A stretch of 7,571 nucleotides of DNA from DATKZH01 sp035528065 (lineage in GTDB: Bacteria > Planctomycetota > Planctomycetia > Pirellulales > Thermoguttaceae). Under the pieces are notes generated by a model, which was not told the DNA's origin, searched no databases, and was given only the letters and a program-made list of their open reading frames with translations. The stretch is from positions 1 through 7,571 of the forward strand of contig DATKZH010000732.1 of NCBI GenBank assembly GCA_035528065.1, given 5' to 3'. The position numbers were made by a program, and so were the translations under genes. Positions 1 through 7,157 of the stretch are shown piece by piece (position 1 is the first letter of the stretch; each line of letters starts with the position of its first letter).

Positions 1-666
1 GTGGCCCCGGGGGATGTAGCCGTAGGACAGCATGCACAGGTCGAATCCGCCCGACTTGATCAGGGCCAACGTCTTGTCAAAGTAGCCGTGGGCGGAGAAC
101 CCGACGAACCGCGTGACCTTCTCTTCGCGGAGCTTAACTAGCTCGGCGTGGATCTTCATGGCCTGATCGACGCTCATCTGCTGCAAACCCGGCGTGCCGT
201 GGATCAGGAGGACGTCGAGGTAATCAGTCTGCAACTCTTGGAGGGAGTGTTCCACCGCCTTGCGCACCAGTTCCGGCTGTGTGGTCTCGACCTTTGTCAC
301 AAGGCACACCTGGCGACGCCGGTCTTTGAGCGCCTCGCCAATAATCGTCTGGCTTTCCAAATAGTTGCTCGCCGTATCGAAGTAACGCACGCCCCGGTCG
401 AAGGCGTAACGGACGAGTGCCACGCGATCTTCTTGCGACAGCGGATTGCGCCAAGCCTTGGGCAGGGCGGCGCCACCGTAGCCGAGCATCGGGAGTTTCA
501 GGCCGGTCTTGCCGAGCGTGCGGGTTGGAATGGTGCCGGAAGACTGCGCCGGTGTTTCCCCTCGCCCGGTGGCAGAGGTTATGGCCTCGCCGGCAGCCAC
601 TAGCGCTGCGATCTGCGCCGCTCTCTTCACGAATTCACGACGTCCGAGAGTTTCTTTCGTTTTCAT
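1..666 (-). CDS. Tat-exported aldo/keto reductase, 3' end cut by window edge
   Basis: An open frame of 222 codons runs from an ATG at 666-664 to the first base of the window with no stop, so the C-terminus is missing. The N-terminus has a twin-arginine leader (RREFVKRA, residues 9-16) followed by an Ala-rich stretch, so export through Tat is expected. Mature sequence begins near residue 45 with the AKR-type start TRTLGKTGLKLPMLGYGG. The AKR catalytic tetrad is recognisable: D97 and Y102 (FDTASNY), K125 (LVTKVE) and H156 (LLIHG). The family has an (alpha/beta)8 barrel and carries out NAD(P)H-dependent carbonyl/alcohol redox; the substrate here is unknown. AKRs are usually about 280-330 residues, so roughly the first two thirds is visible. 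It starts 17 bp after the propeller gene stop and has a good ribosome binding site, so it is probably cotranscribed with it. Tat export fits a protein folded with its nicotinamide cofactor before transport. Family assignment is secure; the role is not. Confidence 0.93.
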   Translation of the reverse strand, partial: MKTKETLGRREFVKRAAQIAALVAAGEAITSATGRGETPAQSSGTIPTRTLGKTGLKLPMLGYGGAALPKAWRNPLSQEDRVALVRYAFDRGVRYFDTASNYLESQTIIGEALKDRRRQVCLVTKVETTQPELVRKAVEHSLQELQTDYLDVLLIHGTPGLQQMSVDQAMKIHAELVKLREEKVTRFVGFSAHGYFDKTLALIKSGGFDLCMLSYGYIPRGH

Positions 667-675
667 GGATCAAGG

Positions 676-682
676 CCTTTCT
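676..682 (-). promoter_or_regulatory. Ribosome binding site of the aldo/keto reductase
   Basis: The minus strand reads AGAAAGG, then nine bases, then the ATG at 666-664. It lies directly after the TAA of the propeller gene and supports the chosen start and translation from a shared transcript. Confidence 0.6.
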
Positions 683-1708
683 TTAGCACGGCGCCGCTTC
701 GCCATGCGGATACCGGTAGTCGGCACGCGGGTTGGTGGACACTCGCCGGGTCGAGCCGTTTTCCAAGCGGTAAACGTAGAGCTGGTTCTTCCCAGTTTCG
801 CCGGAGTGATACACCACCGCTGACTCGCCGTCAATCCAACGCGGATAAGCAAACCAGATCGGCTTGCCGGCCTGGTTGGCAATCGCCTTGAGATTTGTGA
901 TCGTGTGCTCCTGCGCATCGAAATCCGCAATGTAGAGCGTGTGGCCAGGTTCGGTGAATTTGGCTCCAGCCAGGTACTCAAAGCAGATCTTTTTCTCGCT
1001 GGGAGAAATGCTGGCCCGGTGCATCTGGCCCTTCGCCCCCAGGTCCCACTGAATGCGTTCGTAGCGGGGCTTCCCGTCATCCCAGCGAGTCATCAAAAAA
1101 ACGCCCCAACCGAGCGTCGGGTGAGCCGAGTTTACGAGAATCCGGCCGTCTGTAAGGCACGAGTGCGCCCAATTATGAAAACGCTCGTCGGTGAGGGCAA
1201 CCTCTTCTCCGGGCTTGCCGCCCACCTTACTCTGCATCACGCAGAAGCCGCCTTTTTTGTCGTTCTTCCGGTTCCAGATGGGCGTGTTCAGCCCGTCGCG
1301 TGTCCAGGTGGGGTTGAAATCCGTGCGCGTGCCATCGCTCAACATGTGAAATCCCGTGCCGTCCACGTTGATGATGAAGATCGCGCTCTTCCAGTTGACA
1401 GTGACGGGGTCGTTCTTGGTTCGGCGGAAGCAGACGAGCATGTTGCCGGTCTTGGACCAGGACGGCTTGAAGTCCACGTGGCCCGTGGTCAGCGGGTTTC
1501 CTTCCGGCCCGCCGACCTCGTTGACATGGATCTCTCCGTTCATGTAATAGGAAATCCGGAAGCCACTTGGAACGCCCGCCTCGCCGGCACGGGCCAACAG
1601 TGGCGCGGCGGCGGAGCCAATGCCGGCGGAAGCCACCACGGCAGCAGATGCCTGCGTGGCCCTTTTCAAGAACTCGCGTCGGCACAATGGATGTTTGTGT
1701 GTTTTCAT
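683..1708 (-). CDS. Tat-exported TolB/PD40-type beta-propeller protein
   Basis: The preferred start is the ATG at 1708-1706, giving 341 residues. It places a textbook twin-arginine leader (CRREFLKRATQ, residues 9-19) near the N-terminus, followed by an Ala-rich hydrophobic stretch to about residue 42. The frame stays open to 1810, but those 34 extra residues are His/Arg-rich and would bury the leader. The mature part has TolB/PD40-like blades, with repeated D-F-x-P-x-W-[ST] strands at 79-85 (DFKPSWS) and 130-136 (DFNPTWT). Strand patterns such as IFIINVDGTG (110-119) and LYIADFD (258-264) also recur. This resembles WD40-like propellers, including those of the oligogalacturonate lyase superfamily, but I see no basis for a specific lyase assignment. 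Such propellers usually bind proteins or glycans or act as lyases. The protein ends in Cys341. Its neighbour 17 bp downstream is the aldo/keto reductase with a very similar Tat leader. Fold confidence is good; function is unknown. Confidence 0.82.
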   Translation of the reverse strand: MKTHKHPLCRREFLKRATQASAAVVASAGIGSAAAPLLARAGEAGVPSGFRISYYMNGEIHVNEVGGPEGNPLTTGHVDFKPSWSKTGNMLVCFRRTKNDPVTVNWKSAIFIINVDGTGFHMLSDGTRTDFNPTWTRDGLNTPIWNRKNDKKGGFCVMQSKVGGKPGEEVALTDERFHNWAHSCLTDGRILVNSAHPTLGWGVFLMTRWDDGKPRYERIQWDLGAKGQMHRASISPSEKKICFEYLAGAKFTEPGHTLYIADFDAQEHTITNLKAIANQAGKPIWFAYPRWIDGESAVVYHSGETGKNQLYVYRLENGSTRRVSTNPRADYRYPHGEAAPC

Positions 1709-1842
1709 GTCCGCTCTTTTCCGCACTGAGAGATGGTGACTGGCCAATGATGTTCGGTTGTTCGTGCCGTGGTGTTTACCATGCACCGCAGTGTGTCGGA
1801 TGGCCCTCAATTCCCCATCGGAACCAGCGTCAATAATCCGGG
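1709..1842 (-). other. 134-bp gap between the PPC gene and the propeller gene
   Basis: This is the longest gap inside the five-gene row. I find no strong -35/-10 pair and no GC-rich hairpin followed by a T-run on the minus strand. A TTGACG-like hexamer occurs near the upstream end without a convincing -10. The gap could hold an internal promoter or be a plain spacer. Part of it (1709-1810) is open in frame with the propeller gene. Confidence 0.4.
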
Positions 1843-4116
1843 CTATGGTCCCACGATCTGGAATGGTATGGCGGGCAGCGAGCCGATGGGGATGCGCTGT
1901 TTTGTGCCCGGCGGCTTTCCCTGTGCTGCACCGACGTGCCTTTCCATGGAGGCGTCGAGAATCAGGTTTCCCACGAGGCCGGACTTGGCTTTCGCCGGGT
2001 CGGCGCGCAAGACGACGTTTACGCCGTTGCGCACCGGCGACCTACTTTCGATGGCGATCCCTTCCGGCGGGTCATTCAACGTCAACTGAGCTTGCCCCAG
2101 CATGGCTCCGCGGGGCACCAAGAATCGGACCGTTGCCTTTGAACCGGCGCGAAGCGTCACGCGGTCCTCGCTCGCCAGCTTCCACCAGACGTTGGCCCAG
2201 CGGCGGTTGTGAACCGAAATCAGCCACTGCCTGGCCGGGACGAGATGATGGTAAGCGAAGGCCTGGATCATGTCTTCGGCGGGAACCGCGGCGCGTTCGA
2301 CCTTGCGGCCTCCGATGAGCGCGCGCCCCTGCAGCGACAAACTGATGGGCTCTCCCCCGCCGGTTGGAGGGACGGCCAAGGTAAGCCGGACGTTGTCCTG
2401 GTCGGCCGGCAGCACGCCCGCGTCCAGCGCGAATCCGTACGGCGCGTCCTTCAATTCGAGCGTAATATCCCCGTCAAAACCGTCTCTCCGCAAAGCGTAA
2501 ACGGTAATCGGCACGTTCGTTCCGGCACGAGCGTTGATGCTGGAGGGCACCACTCGCAACTCGAAATCGGGCCGAGGCGGACCGATCCGCAGGCGGTAGG
2601 CATACTCGGTGCCTCCTTTGCGTTGCGTATCGCCGAGGTGCAAGTAGTAGGTTCCGGTTGCAGGCAAACTCAGAGAGAGCCGGGAGTCCGCCTGGTGCGT
2701 GAGCAAAGCAGCCGCCTTGTCTTCATGATCGTCGTTGACCATCAACAACTGCCCGGCGTCGTCGGTCAGTCTGAGCAGCGAATCCATTGGAGAGCCGAGC
2801 CGCCGGGCATAGACTTCCGCCACGACGTCGCTACCGGCGCGGCCTTCAAAGCGGAACACATCCCAGTCTCCGGGCCGATCGATGCGTCCGTTGACGATCA
2901 CTGGCGGGTCAACCTGCTGGGCTTTGTCCGGCCCGTCGTTTTCTTCCTGGTCGAAGCATTCGGGAAGCGCGTCGCAGGCAAACGGCACGCGGTTGACGAT
3001 TTGTTCGGCATCGAGCACGGAAAGGGGATGAATCCCCGGTTCTTTGTGTGAAGCGTCGAGCGTCAGCGTCTCGAGCGGGAGATTCCATCCCATTAGCTCC
3101 ACGGTCGCGCCGGCGCCTCTGCGGGCGCCTAGCGGGAAGACGTCCGTCACGAACGGCACCTCTCCCAAGGTAACGCGGTAGACGAAATCCTGTCGCCCGC
3201 GGTACATCGCGTCCTTGATTTCCAGAACGTATCGTCCGTCGACGGGTACCTCGTAATACAGGACCGGATCGGGCTGGAAGCGGTAGTCTTCGGCGTACGC
3301 AACTTCGTTGCCTTCGGCGTCGTACAGCGTCAACGAGGCCTGGAACCAGCCCGGCACGGCATCCGCCAGGTAGGGTATCAAGTCGCGAGCGCTGGCGACC
3401 GCCACCAGACGCGAGCCCTTATGGGCCGGAAACGCAAAGCGATCCGCGCCGCCCGGAAGAATCTGCCCGTTGAGCACTATCGGCAGGGGCTCGCGGACTT
3501 CGGTCTCGGAAACGGCGTCGGATCCGCTCTTGCGGCATTCCGGCAACCGCCCCACGTGGAACCTAAGCGGATTCGACAGTCCTGCCGGAGTGATCAGCCG
3601 CATTTCGCGCTCGCCCGGCGTGGCTTTTGGATCAATCTTGATTTGAAGCACGACGGTTTCGGCAATCTGAAAGTTGAACTGCCGCTTGGGATCGGTCCTT
3701 TCGGCTACGAACTTTCGGACCGCTTCGACGTCGTCTTCCGTAACGCCCAGTTCGCGCAGAAGTCTCTGGTACACCGCACGCGCGCGGCCCGGTGGAACCA
3801 TGGCCCGTTCGGCCTGAAACCGCTCGCGCAATCCCTTGAGCTTCTCTTGCAGCCGGAAGTACTCCTCCGCGTTAAGTGGTTTTGCGTACTTGCCCACCGT
3901 GACTTGCAGGCCGTTGCCCCAGACATGCACGCTGGTCACCGCGCGAAGGAACTGCCCGCCGGCTGTCACTTCGACCGTGGCGCCTTGGCGGCCGCCGGCC
4001 GGGTAGAGGTAACCGAGATGGGGAGGCGTGAACTGTGGCTGTTGTGCGGGGGCTCCCGGAACGGCTGCAAGAAGTGCGGCCAGTCCCGCGGACAGTTTCC
4101 ATCGCAATGCGTTCAT
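1843..4116 (-). CDS. Large secreted protein with PPC domains
   Basis: This 757-residue protein has a Sec signal peptide (MNALRWKLSAGLAALLAAVP, then GAPAQQ with likely cleavage after APA). Residues 30-75 resemble a TIG/IPT-like strand set (YLYPAGGRQGATVEVTAGG), interrupted at about 82-142 by a charged, helix-forming insertion. The beta pattern resumes at 150-190 (ETVVLQIKIDPKATPGEREM). Residues 205-320 look like a divergent PPC (bacterial pre-peptidase C-terminal) domain. A second TIG-like segment follows at 320-380 (VFPLGARRGAGATVELMGWN). Residues 390-512 are a clear PPC domain (NDGPDKAQQV, RPGDWDVFRFEG, TYYLHLGDT). Beta-sandwich modules fill 515-757. PPC domains are non-catalytic beta-sandwiches attached to secreted proteins; no protease or other catalytic motif is visible. 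The gene starts 15 bp after the DUF1501 stop, with only a weak AGAGAG-type binding site, so translational coupling is likely. It is probably an adhesin-like or scaffold partner of the upstream proteins. That role is inference. Confidence 0.88.
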   Translation of the reverse strand: MNALRWKLSAGLAALLAAVPGAPAQQPQFTPPHLGYLYPAGGRQGATVEVTAGGQFLRAVTSVHVWGNGLQVTVGKYAKPLNAEEYFRLQEKLKGLRERFQAERAMVPPGRARAVYQRLLRELGVTEDDVEAVRKFVAERTDPKRQFNFQIAETVVLQIKIDPKATPGEREMRLITPAGLSNPLRFHVGRLPECRKSGSDAVSETEVREPLPIVLNGQILPGGADRFAFPAHKGSRLVAVASARDLIPYLADAVPGWFQASLTLYDAEGNEVAYAEDYRFQPDPVLYYEVPVDGRYVLEIKDAMYRGRQDFVYRVTLGEVPFVTDVFPLGARRGAGATVELMGWNLPLETLTLDASHKEPGIHPLSVLDAEQIVNRVPFACDALPECFDQEENDGPDKAQQVDPPVIVNGRIDRPGDWDVFRFEGRAGSDVVAEVYARRLGSPMDSLLRLTDDAGQLLMVNDDHEDKAAALLTHQADSRLSLSLPATGTYYLHLGDTQRKGGTEYAYRLRIGPPRPDFELRVVPSSINARAGTNVPITVYALRRDGFDGDITLELKDAPYGFALDAGVLPADQDNVRLTLAVPPTGGGEPISLSLQGRALIGGRKVERAAVPAEDMIQAFAYHHLVPARQWLISVHNRRWANVWWKLASEDRVTLRAGSKATVRFLVPRGAMLGQAQLTLNDPPEGIAIESRSPVRNGVNVVLRADPAKAKSGLVGNLILDASMERHVGAAQGKPPGTKQRIPIGSLPAIPFQIVGP

Positions 4117-4131
4117 CTTGCTCTCTACGGT

Positions 4132-5520
4132 CTACATGATTTCCTTGAGGCGTCCGCCGGTTGGAACGCCATCCGCGGCGCTGGGCGTGGCGCGAACTGC
4201 CAGACCCTGTGGATGCGGCAGCTTCTCCTCTGGGTCAATGCCCAGCAACTCGTAGATGCTCGCGATCAAGTCCCACGGATAGACCGGCCGCTCTTTCACG
4301 CGTTCCCCTCTCGCATCGGAAGCTCCGACGACCTGGCCGCCTCGAAAGCCGCCGCCCGCCACCATGGCGGAGAAGACCTGACCGTGATGTCCTCGCCCGC
4401 CCAACCAAGGCTCTTCCCATTGGATTCTGGGAGTTCTGCCGAATTCACCGCCCCACCAGACGATCGTGCTGTCGAGCAGTCCGCGATCAGAGAGGTCCTG
4501 CAGCAGTGACGCCATGCCTTGATCCATCTCCGGAAGCTTTCGTTCTACAATCGGGAAATGGAGCTTGTGGGTATCCCAATCCTTGTAGTTGATGGTGACG
4601 AAGCGGACGCCCTGTTCGACCAGCCGCCGCGCCAGCAGGCACGACTGTCCGAAGCTGTTGCGGCCGTACCGGTCTCGCAAGGCGTCTTTCTCCTGCGTCA
4701 GGTCGAACACCTTGCCGCCGTCGCCGAGTATCAAGTCGTAGGCCTGTTTCTCGCATTGATCCAGAAGCCCCAGCCGCGGATTGCCCTGCAAGGCGCGCCC
4801 CAGCGTGTTCAGGTTGTGCAGAAGGTCGCGGCGGTCCCGCTGCCGCTGGTCGGAAACGCCTTCAGCGACGATGCCTTCGACGACGAACCGGTTTTGTGCC
4901 GGGTCGCCGCCGGTGGCAAAGGGCTTGTAGCGTGACCCCAGGAAGCCGGCTTCCGAAAACCGCCCTTGTGGCTCCGTCAACACAATGTAGGGTGGAACCA
5001 GGCCGTTGTATCCGGCTTCGTACCCCTTCAATAGGGAAACCACGGCGCCGACGCACGGATAGACTACTCCGTCACCCGATTTATGTCCGGTCTGAACCAT
5101 GTAGGACGCCGTTTCATGGGCGTTCACGTCGTGTGTCATGCTGCGGATGATCGAGTATTTGTCGGCCTGCTTGGCAAGCTCGGGAAGGAGCTCGCAGATC
5201 CTGATTCCCTCGACGTTGGTCGAAATGGGCTTGTTCAGCGGACCGCAATAGTCACGGCCCGCCTCCGGCTTGGGATCGAAAGTATCGAGGTGCGAAGGCC
5301 CGCCCCACATCCAAATCTGGATCACCGTCTTAGCTTTTGCCGGCGGAGGGGAGGCGGTGGCAGCGAGACTCGATCGGCCGGCGAGCAAGGCGCCAGCCGC
5401 TCCAGCCAGCCCCTGCCGTAATAGCGTGCGGCGGGAGACCCGCGTGCCGTCGATCCGCGCGGCGGCCTCCATGGAACCCGACGTCAGAAACGGGAGATTC
5501 AAGTCGTGCTCCGTGCTCAT
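4132..5520 (-). CDS. DUF1501 protein with Tat signal
   Basis: This 462-residue protein carries a Tat leader at about 27-55 (VSRRTLLRQGLAGAAGALLA), preceded by a 26-residue polar extension typical of planctomycete DUF1501 proteins. DUF1501 motifs appear in order: GGPSHLDTFDPKP (73-85), SMTHDVNAHETA (127-138), WDTH (315-318), GGEFGRTPRI (357-366), GRGHHG (375-380), then AGGGFRGG and VVGASD (388-402). DUF1501 (PF07394) belongs to the alkaline phosphatase/sulfatase-like clan, so conserved Asp and His residues may bind metal, but no activity is established for the family. Usual length is about 430-480, so this one is complete. The GRGHHG segment has Gly377 where the family often has Asp (GRDH). 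The start is backed by a good binding site ten bases upstream. In planctomycetes this gene almost always follows a DUF1549/DUF1553 gene, as it does here (56-bp gap), and the two are assumed to work together outside the cytoplasm. Confidence 0.95.
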   Translation of the reverse strand: MSTEHDLNLPFLTSGSMEAAARIDGTRVSRRTLLRQGLAGAAGALLAGRSSLAATASPPPAKAKTVIQIWMWGGPSHLDTFDPKPEAGRDYCGPLNKPISTNVEGIRICELLPELAKQADKYSIIRSMTHDVNAHETASYMVQTGHKSGDGVVYPCVGAVVSLLKGYEAGYNGLVPPYIVLTEPQGRFSEAGFLGSRYKPFATGGDPAQNRFVVEGIVAEGVSDQRQRDRRDLLHNLNTLGRALQGNPRLGLLDQCEKQAYDLILGDGGKVFDLTQEKDALRDRYGRNSFGQSCLLARRLVEQGVRFVTINYKDWDTHKLHFPIVERKLPEMDQGMASLLQDLSDRGLLDSTIVWWGGEFGRTPRIQWEEPWLGGRGHHGQVFSAMVAGGGFRGGQVVGASDARGERVKERPVYPWDLIASIYELLGIDPEEKLPHPQGLAVRATPSAADGVPTGGRLKEIM

Positions 5521-5530
5521 GCCAGTACCG

Positions 5531-5537
5531 TCCTTTC
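5531..5537 (-). promoter_or_regulatory. Ribosome binding site of the DUF1501 gene
   Basis: The minus strand reads GAAAGGA ten bases before the ATG at 5520-5518. It sits inside the 56-bp gap after the DUF1549/DUF1553 stop and decides the start used here. Confidence 0.6.
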
Positions 5538-5576
5538 ATGTCCTGCGACCGCGGCCGAGAGAGCGATCGCTATCGT

Positions 5577-7157
5577 TCAATGCCGGTAGAGGAACTCCGG
5601 GCTGTTGATCAGCGCCCAGGCAACGTCGAGCAAATCGGCCGGCGGCTTCAATTTTCCGGACTGGGAGTACTCTTGAATAGTCGCCAACTCCTCTTCCGTC
5701 GGCAAACGCGAGAGGATGGTCAGGTAGAGTCTGCTCGCGGCTTCGCGCGGATCGCGACTGTACCGGGCAAGCGCTCTTAGCTTCGAGCTGTTCTCGATTT
5801 TCGACTGGATGTGCCTGGAATTCAGGAGATGTAGACGCTGGTCGCCCGTCGGGCGATTGTTCCGCTCCGATTCAAAGCCGGTATCGCGCGGCGGGCGTCC
5901 GAACAGTTCGAGAAAAGGACTCGTGATGCTGCCGTCGGCCAGTGCAATCGAGCGTTGCCCCGGCGGAATGATGCTGTACGGCTCCGGGATCCGGCTGAAA
6001 TAGTCTTCCGTCGTGCCGGTGATCTGGCACAAGGCGTCGATCAAGACTTCCGCGTCCAAACGGCGGATCGAGTAGTAGGCGAACTCGGCCTCGGCCTCGG
6101 GATGATCGCTCCCGGGTATGGCGGAAAGCTGATAGACCTTCGAGTTGAGGATCAGGCGATAGACGTGTTTCAGGTCGTAATGCGCTCTGACCACTTCCTC
6201 TCCCAAGCAAGTCTGAAGCTCGGGATTCCGCGCCGGATTGTCGGGACGGATGTCGTCGGGCTCATGCACGATGCCGCGGCCCAGCAGCCAATACCAAATG
6301 CGGTTGACAATGTGGCGGGCGAACCAGGGGTTCTCCGGCGTAATCAGCCAGTCGGCAAAAACTTCGCGCCGATCCTTGTCGGGCGGCCACGGGGACGATG
6401 AGCCGTCCGGAAACATCGCCCGCTCCTCGGCATCCCCCGCGCCGGCAACCTTGTTGATCGAATCGTCAAAGACGATCTCTTCCTTCCACTCCCCGGTCGA
6501 CTTGTATCCGATCTGCGAGAAGAACGCCGCCATTCCGGCCAAACGGTCTTCGGGCCACTTGTCCGCCCGCGCCCCCATGAATGTCAACGCCACCGTTTCG
6601 GCAATGGCCTCCGGATCGCGGCTCTGCACAGCGCGGTAGAAGTTGACCTCGGGCACGTGAAAACTGCTGCCGCTGGCAGTGAGCATTCCGCCAACGAACT
6701 GGTCGTACGGAACGTTTTCTCGGATGCTCGTCCTGATCCAGCGGTGATAGGCGTGAACCGCCCTGGGCCAGAGATTGATGGGAAATTCCGCCTTGACTCG
6801 CAGCAAGTCGCTCCACTTCATGGTCCAATAATCGGCGAACTCCTGGCGATCCAGCAAACGATCCACCAGCGCGCCTCGTTTGTCCGGGTCGGGGTCCCTC
6901 AGGAATTGCCACGCCTCTTGGGCGCTGGGCAGCGTGCCGATGACGTCAAGATATACGCGTCGAAGAAACACCTCGTCGGAGCAGAGATACGCCGGCTGAA
7001 TACCCAGGGCCTGCAACCGATCGAAGACCAACTGGTCGATCTTGCCCTCTGGAGTCAGATCGGCGGTACTTTCAAAGGGCGGCACGGGGGGGCTTTCCGC
7101 GCCCATCGCAGAGAACGCTGCCGTCAGCGCAACAATCAAGATGGCCACGGTTTTCAT
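5577..7157 (-). CDS. DUF1549/DUF1553 (PSCyt2/PSD1) secreted protein, no heme motif
   Basis: Starting at the ATG at 7157-7155 gives 526 residues with a classic Sec signal (MKTVAILIVALTAAFSAMGA, then likely cleavage). A GTG at 7169-7167 would add MAVE and has a slightly better upstream GGA, so the start is uncertain by four codons. Residue numbers here count from the GTG. DUF1549 (PSCyt2) covers about 40-225: KIDQLVFDRL, LRRVYLDVIGTLPS (70-83), VDRLLDRQEFADYWTMKW (102-119), YDQFVGGMLTASG (155-167), AFFSQIGY (215-222). DUF1553 (PSD1) covers about 265-525: REVFADWLITPENPWFARH (268-286), VNRIWYWLLGRGIV (288-301), LILNSKVYQLS (339-349), RRLDAEVLIDAL (369-380), FGRPPRDTG (423-431), ending INSPEFLYRH. 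There is no N-terminal PSCyt1 domain and no CxxCH anywhere. At 196-211 the text reads TFMGARADKWPEDRLA, where many homologues have a CxxCH-containing stretch. It heads the gene row and is presumably the functional partner of DUF1501; biochemical activity is unknown for the family. Confidence 0.94.
   Translation of the reverse strand: MKTVAILIVALTAAFSAMGAESPPVPPFESTADLTPEGKIDQLVFDRLQALGIQPAYLCSDEVFLRRVYLDVIGTLPSAQEAWQFLRDPDPDKRGALVDRLLDRQEFADYWTMKWSDLLRVKAEFPINLWPRAVHAYHRWIRTSIRENVPYDQFVGGMLTASGSSFHVPEVNFYRAVQSRDPEAIAETVALTFMGARADKWPEDRLAGMAAFFSQIGYKSTGEWKEEIVFDDSINKVAGAGDAEERAMFPDGSSSPWPPDKDRREVFADWLITPENPWFARHIVNRIWYWLLGRGIVHEPDDIRPDNPARNPELQTCLGEEVVRAHYDLKHVYRLILNSKVYQLSAIPGSDHPEAEAEFAYYSIRRLDAEVLIDALCQITGTTEDYFSRIPEPYSIIPPGQRSIALADGSITSPFLELFGRPPRDTGFESERNNRPTGDQRLHLLNSRHIQSKIENSSKLRALARYSRDPREAASRLYLTILSRLPTEEELATIQEYSQSGKLKPPADLLDVAWALINSPEFLYRH

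Noticed and set aside
905..1729. 274-residue plus-strand open frame
   Set aside because: It is antisense to the propeller gene, which has a Tat leader and repeating blade motifs; no domain is seen in the antisense product.
1760..1800. Hairpin GGTG/CACC in the gap before the propeller gene
   Set aside because: Only four pairs with an imperfect flank and no T-run; too weak for a terminator or riboregulator.
2209..3051. 280-residue plus-strand open frame
   Set aside because: It is fully antisense to the PPC gene, with no recognisable motif; treated as a shadow frame.
3421..4509. 362-residue plus-strand open frame
   Set aside because: It lies antisense across the PPC gene and into the DUF1501 gene, whose products have clear family motifs. 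Long antisense frames are expected at this GC content, and its translation shows no recognisable domain.
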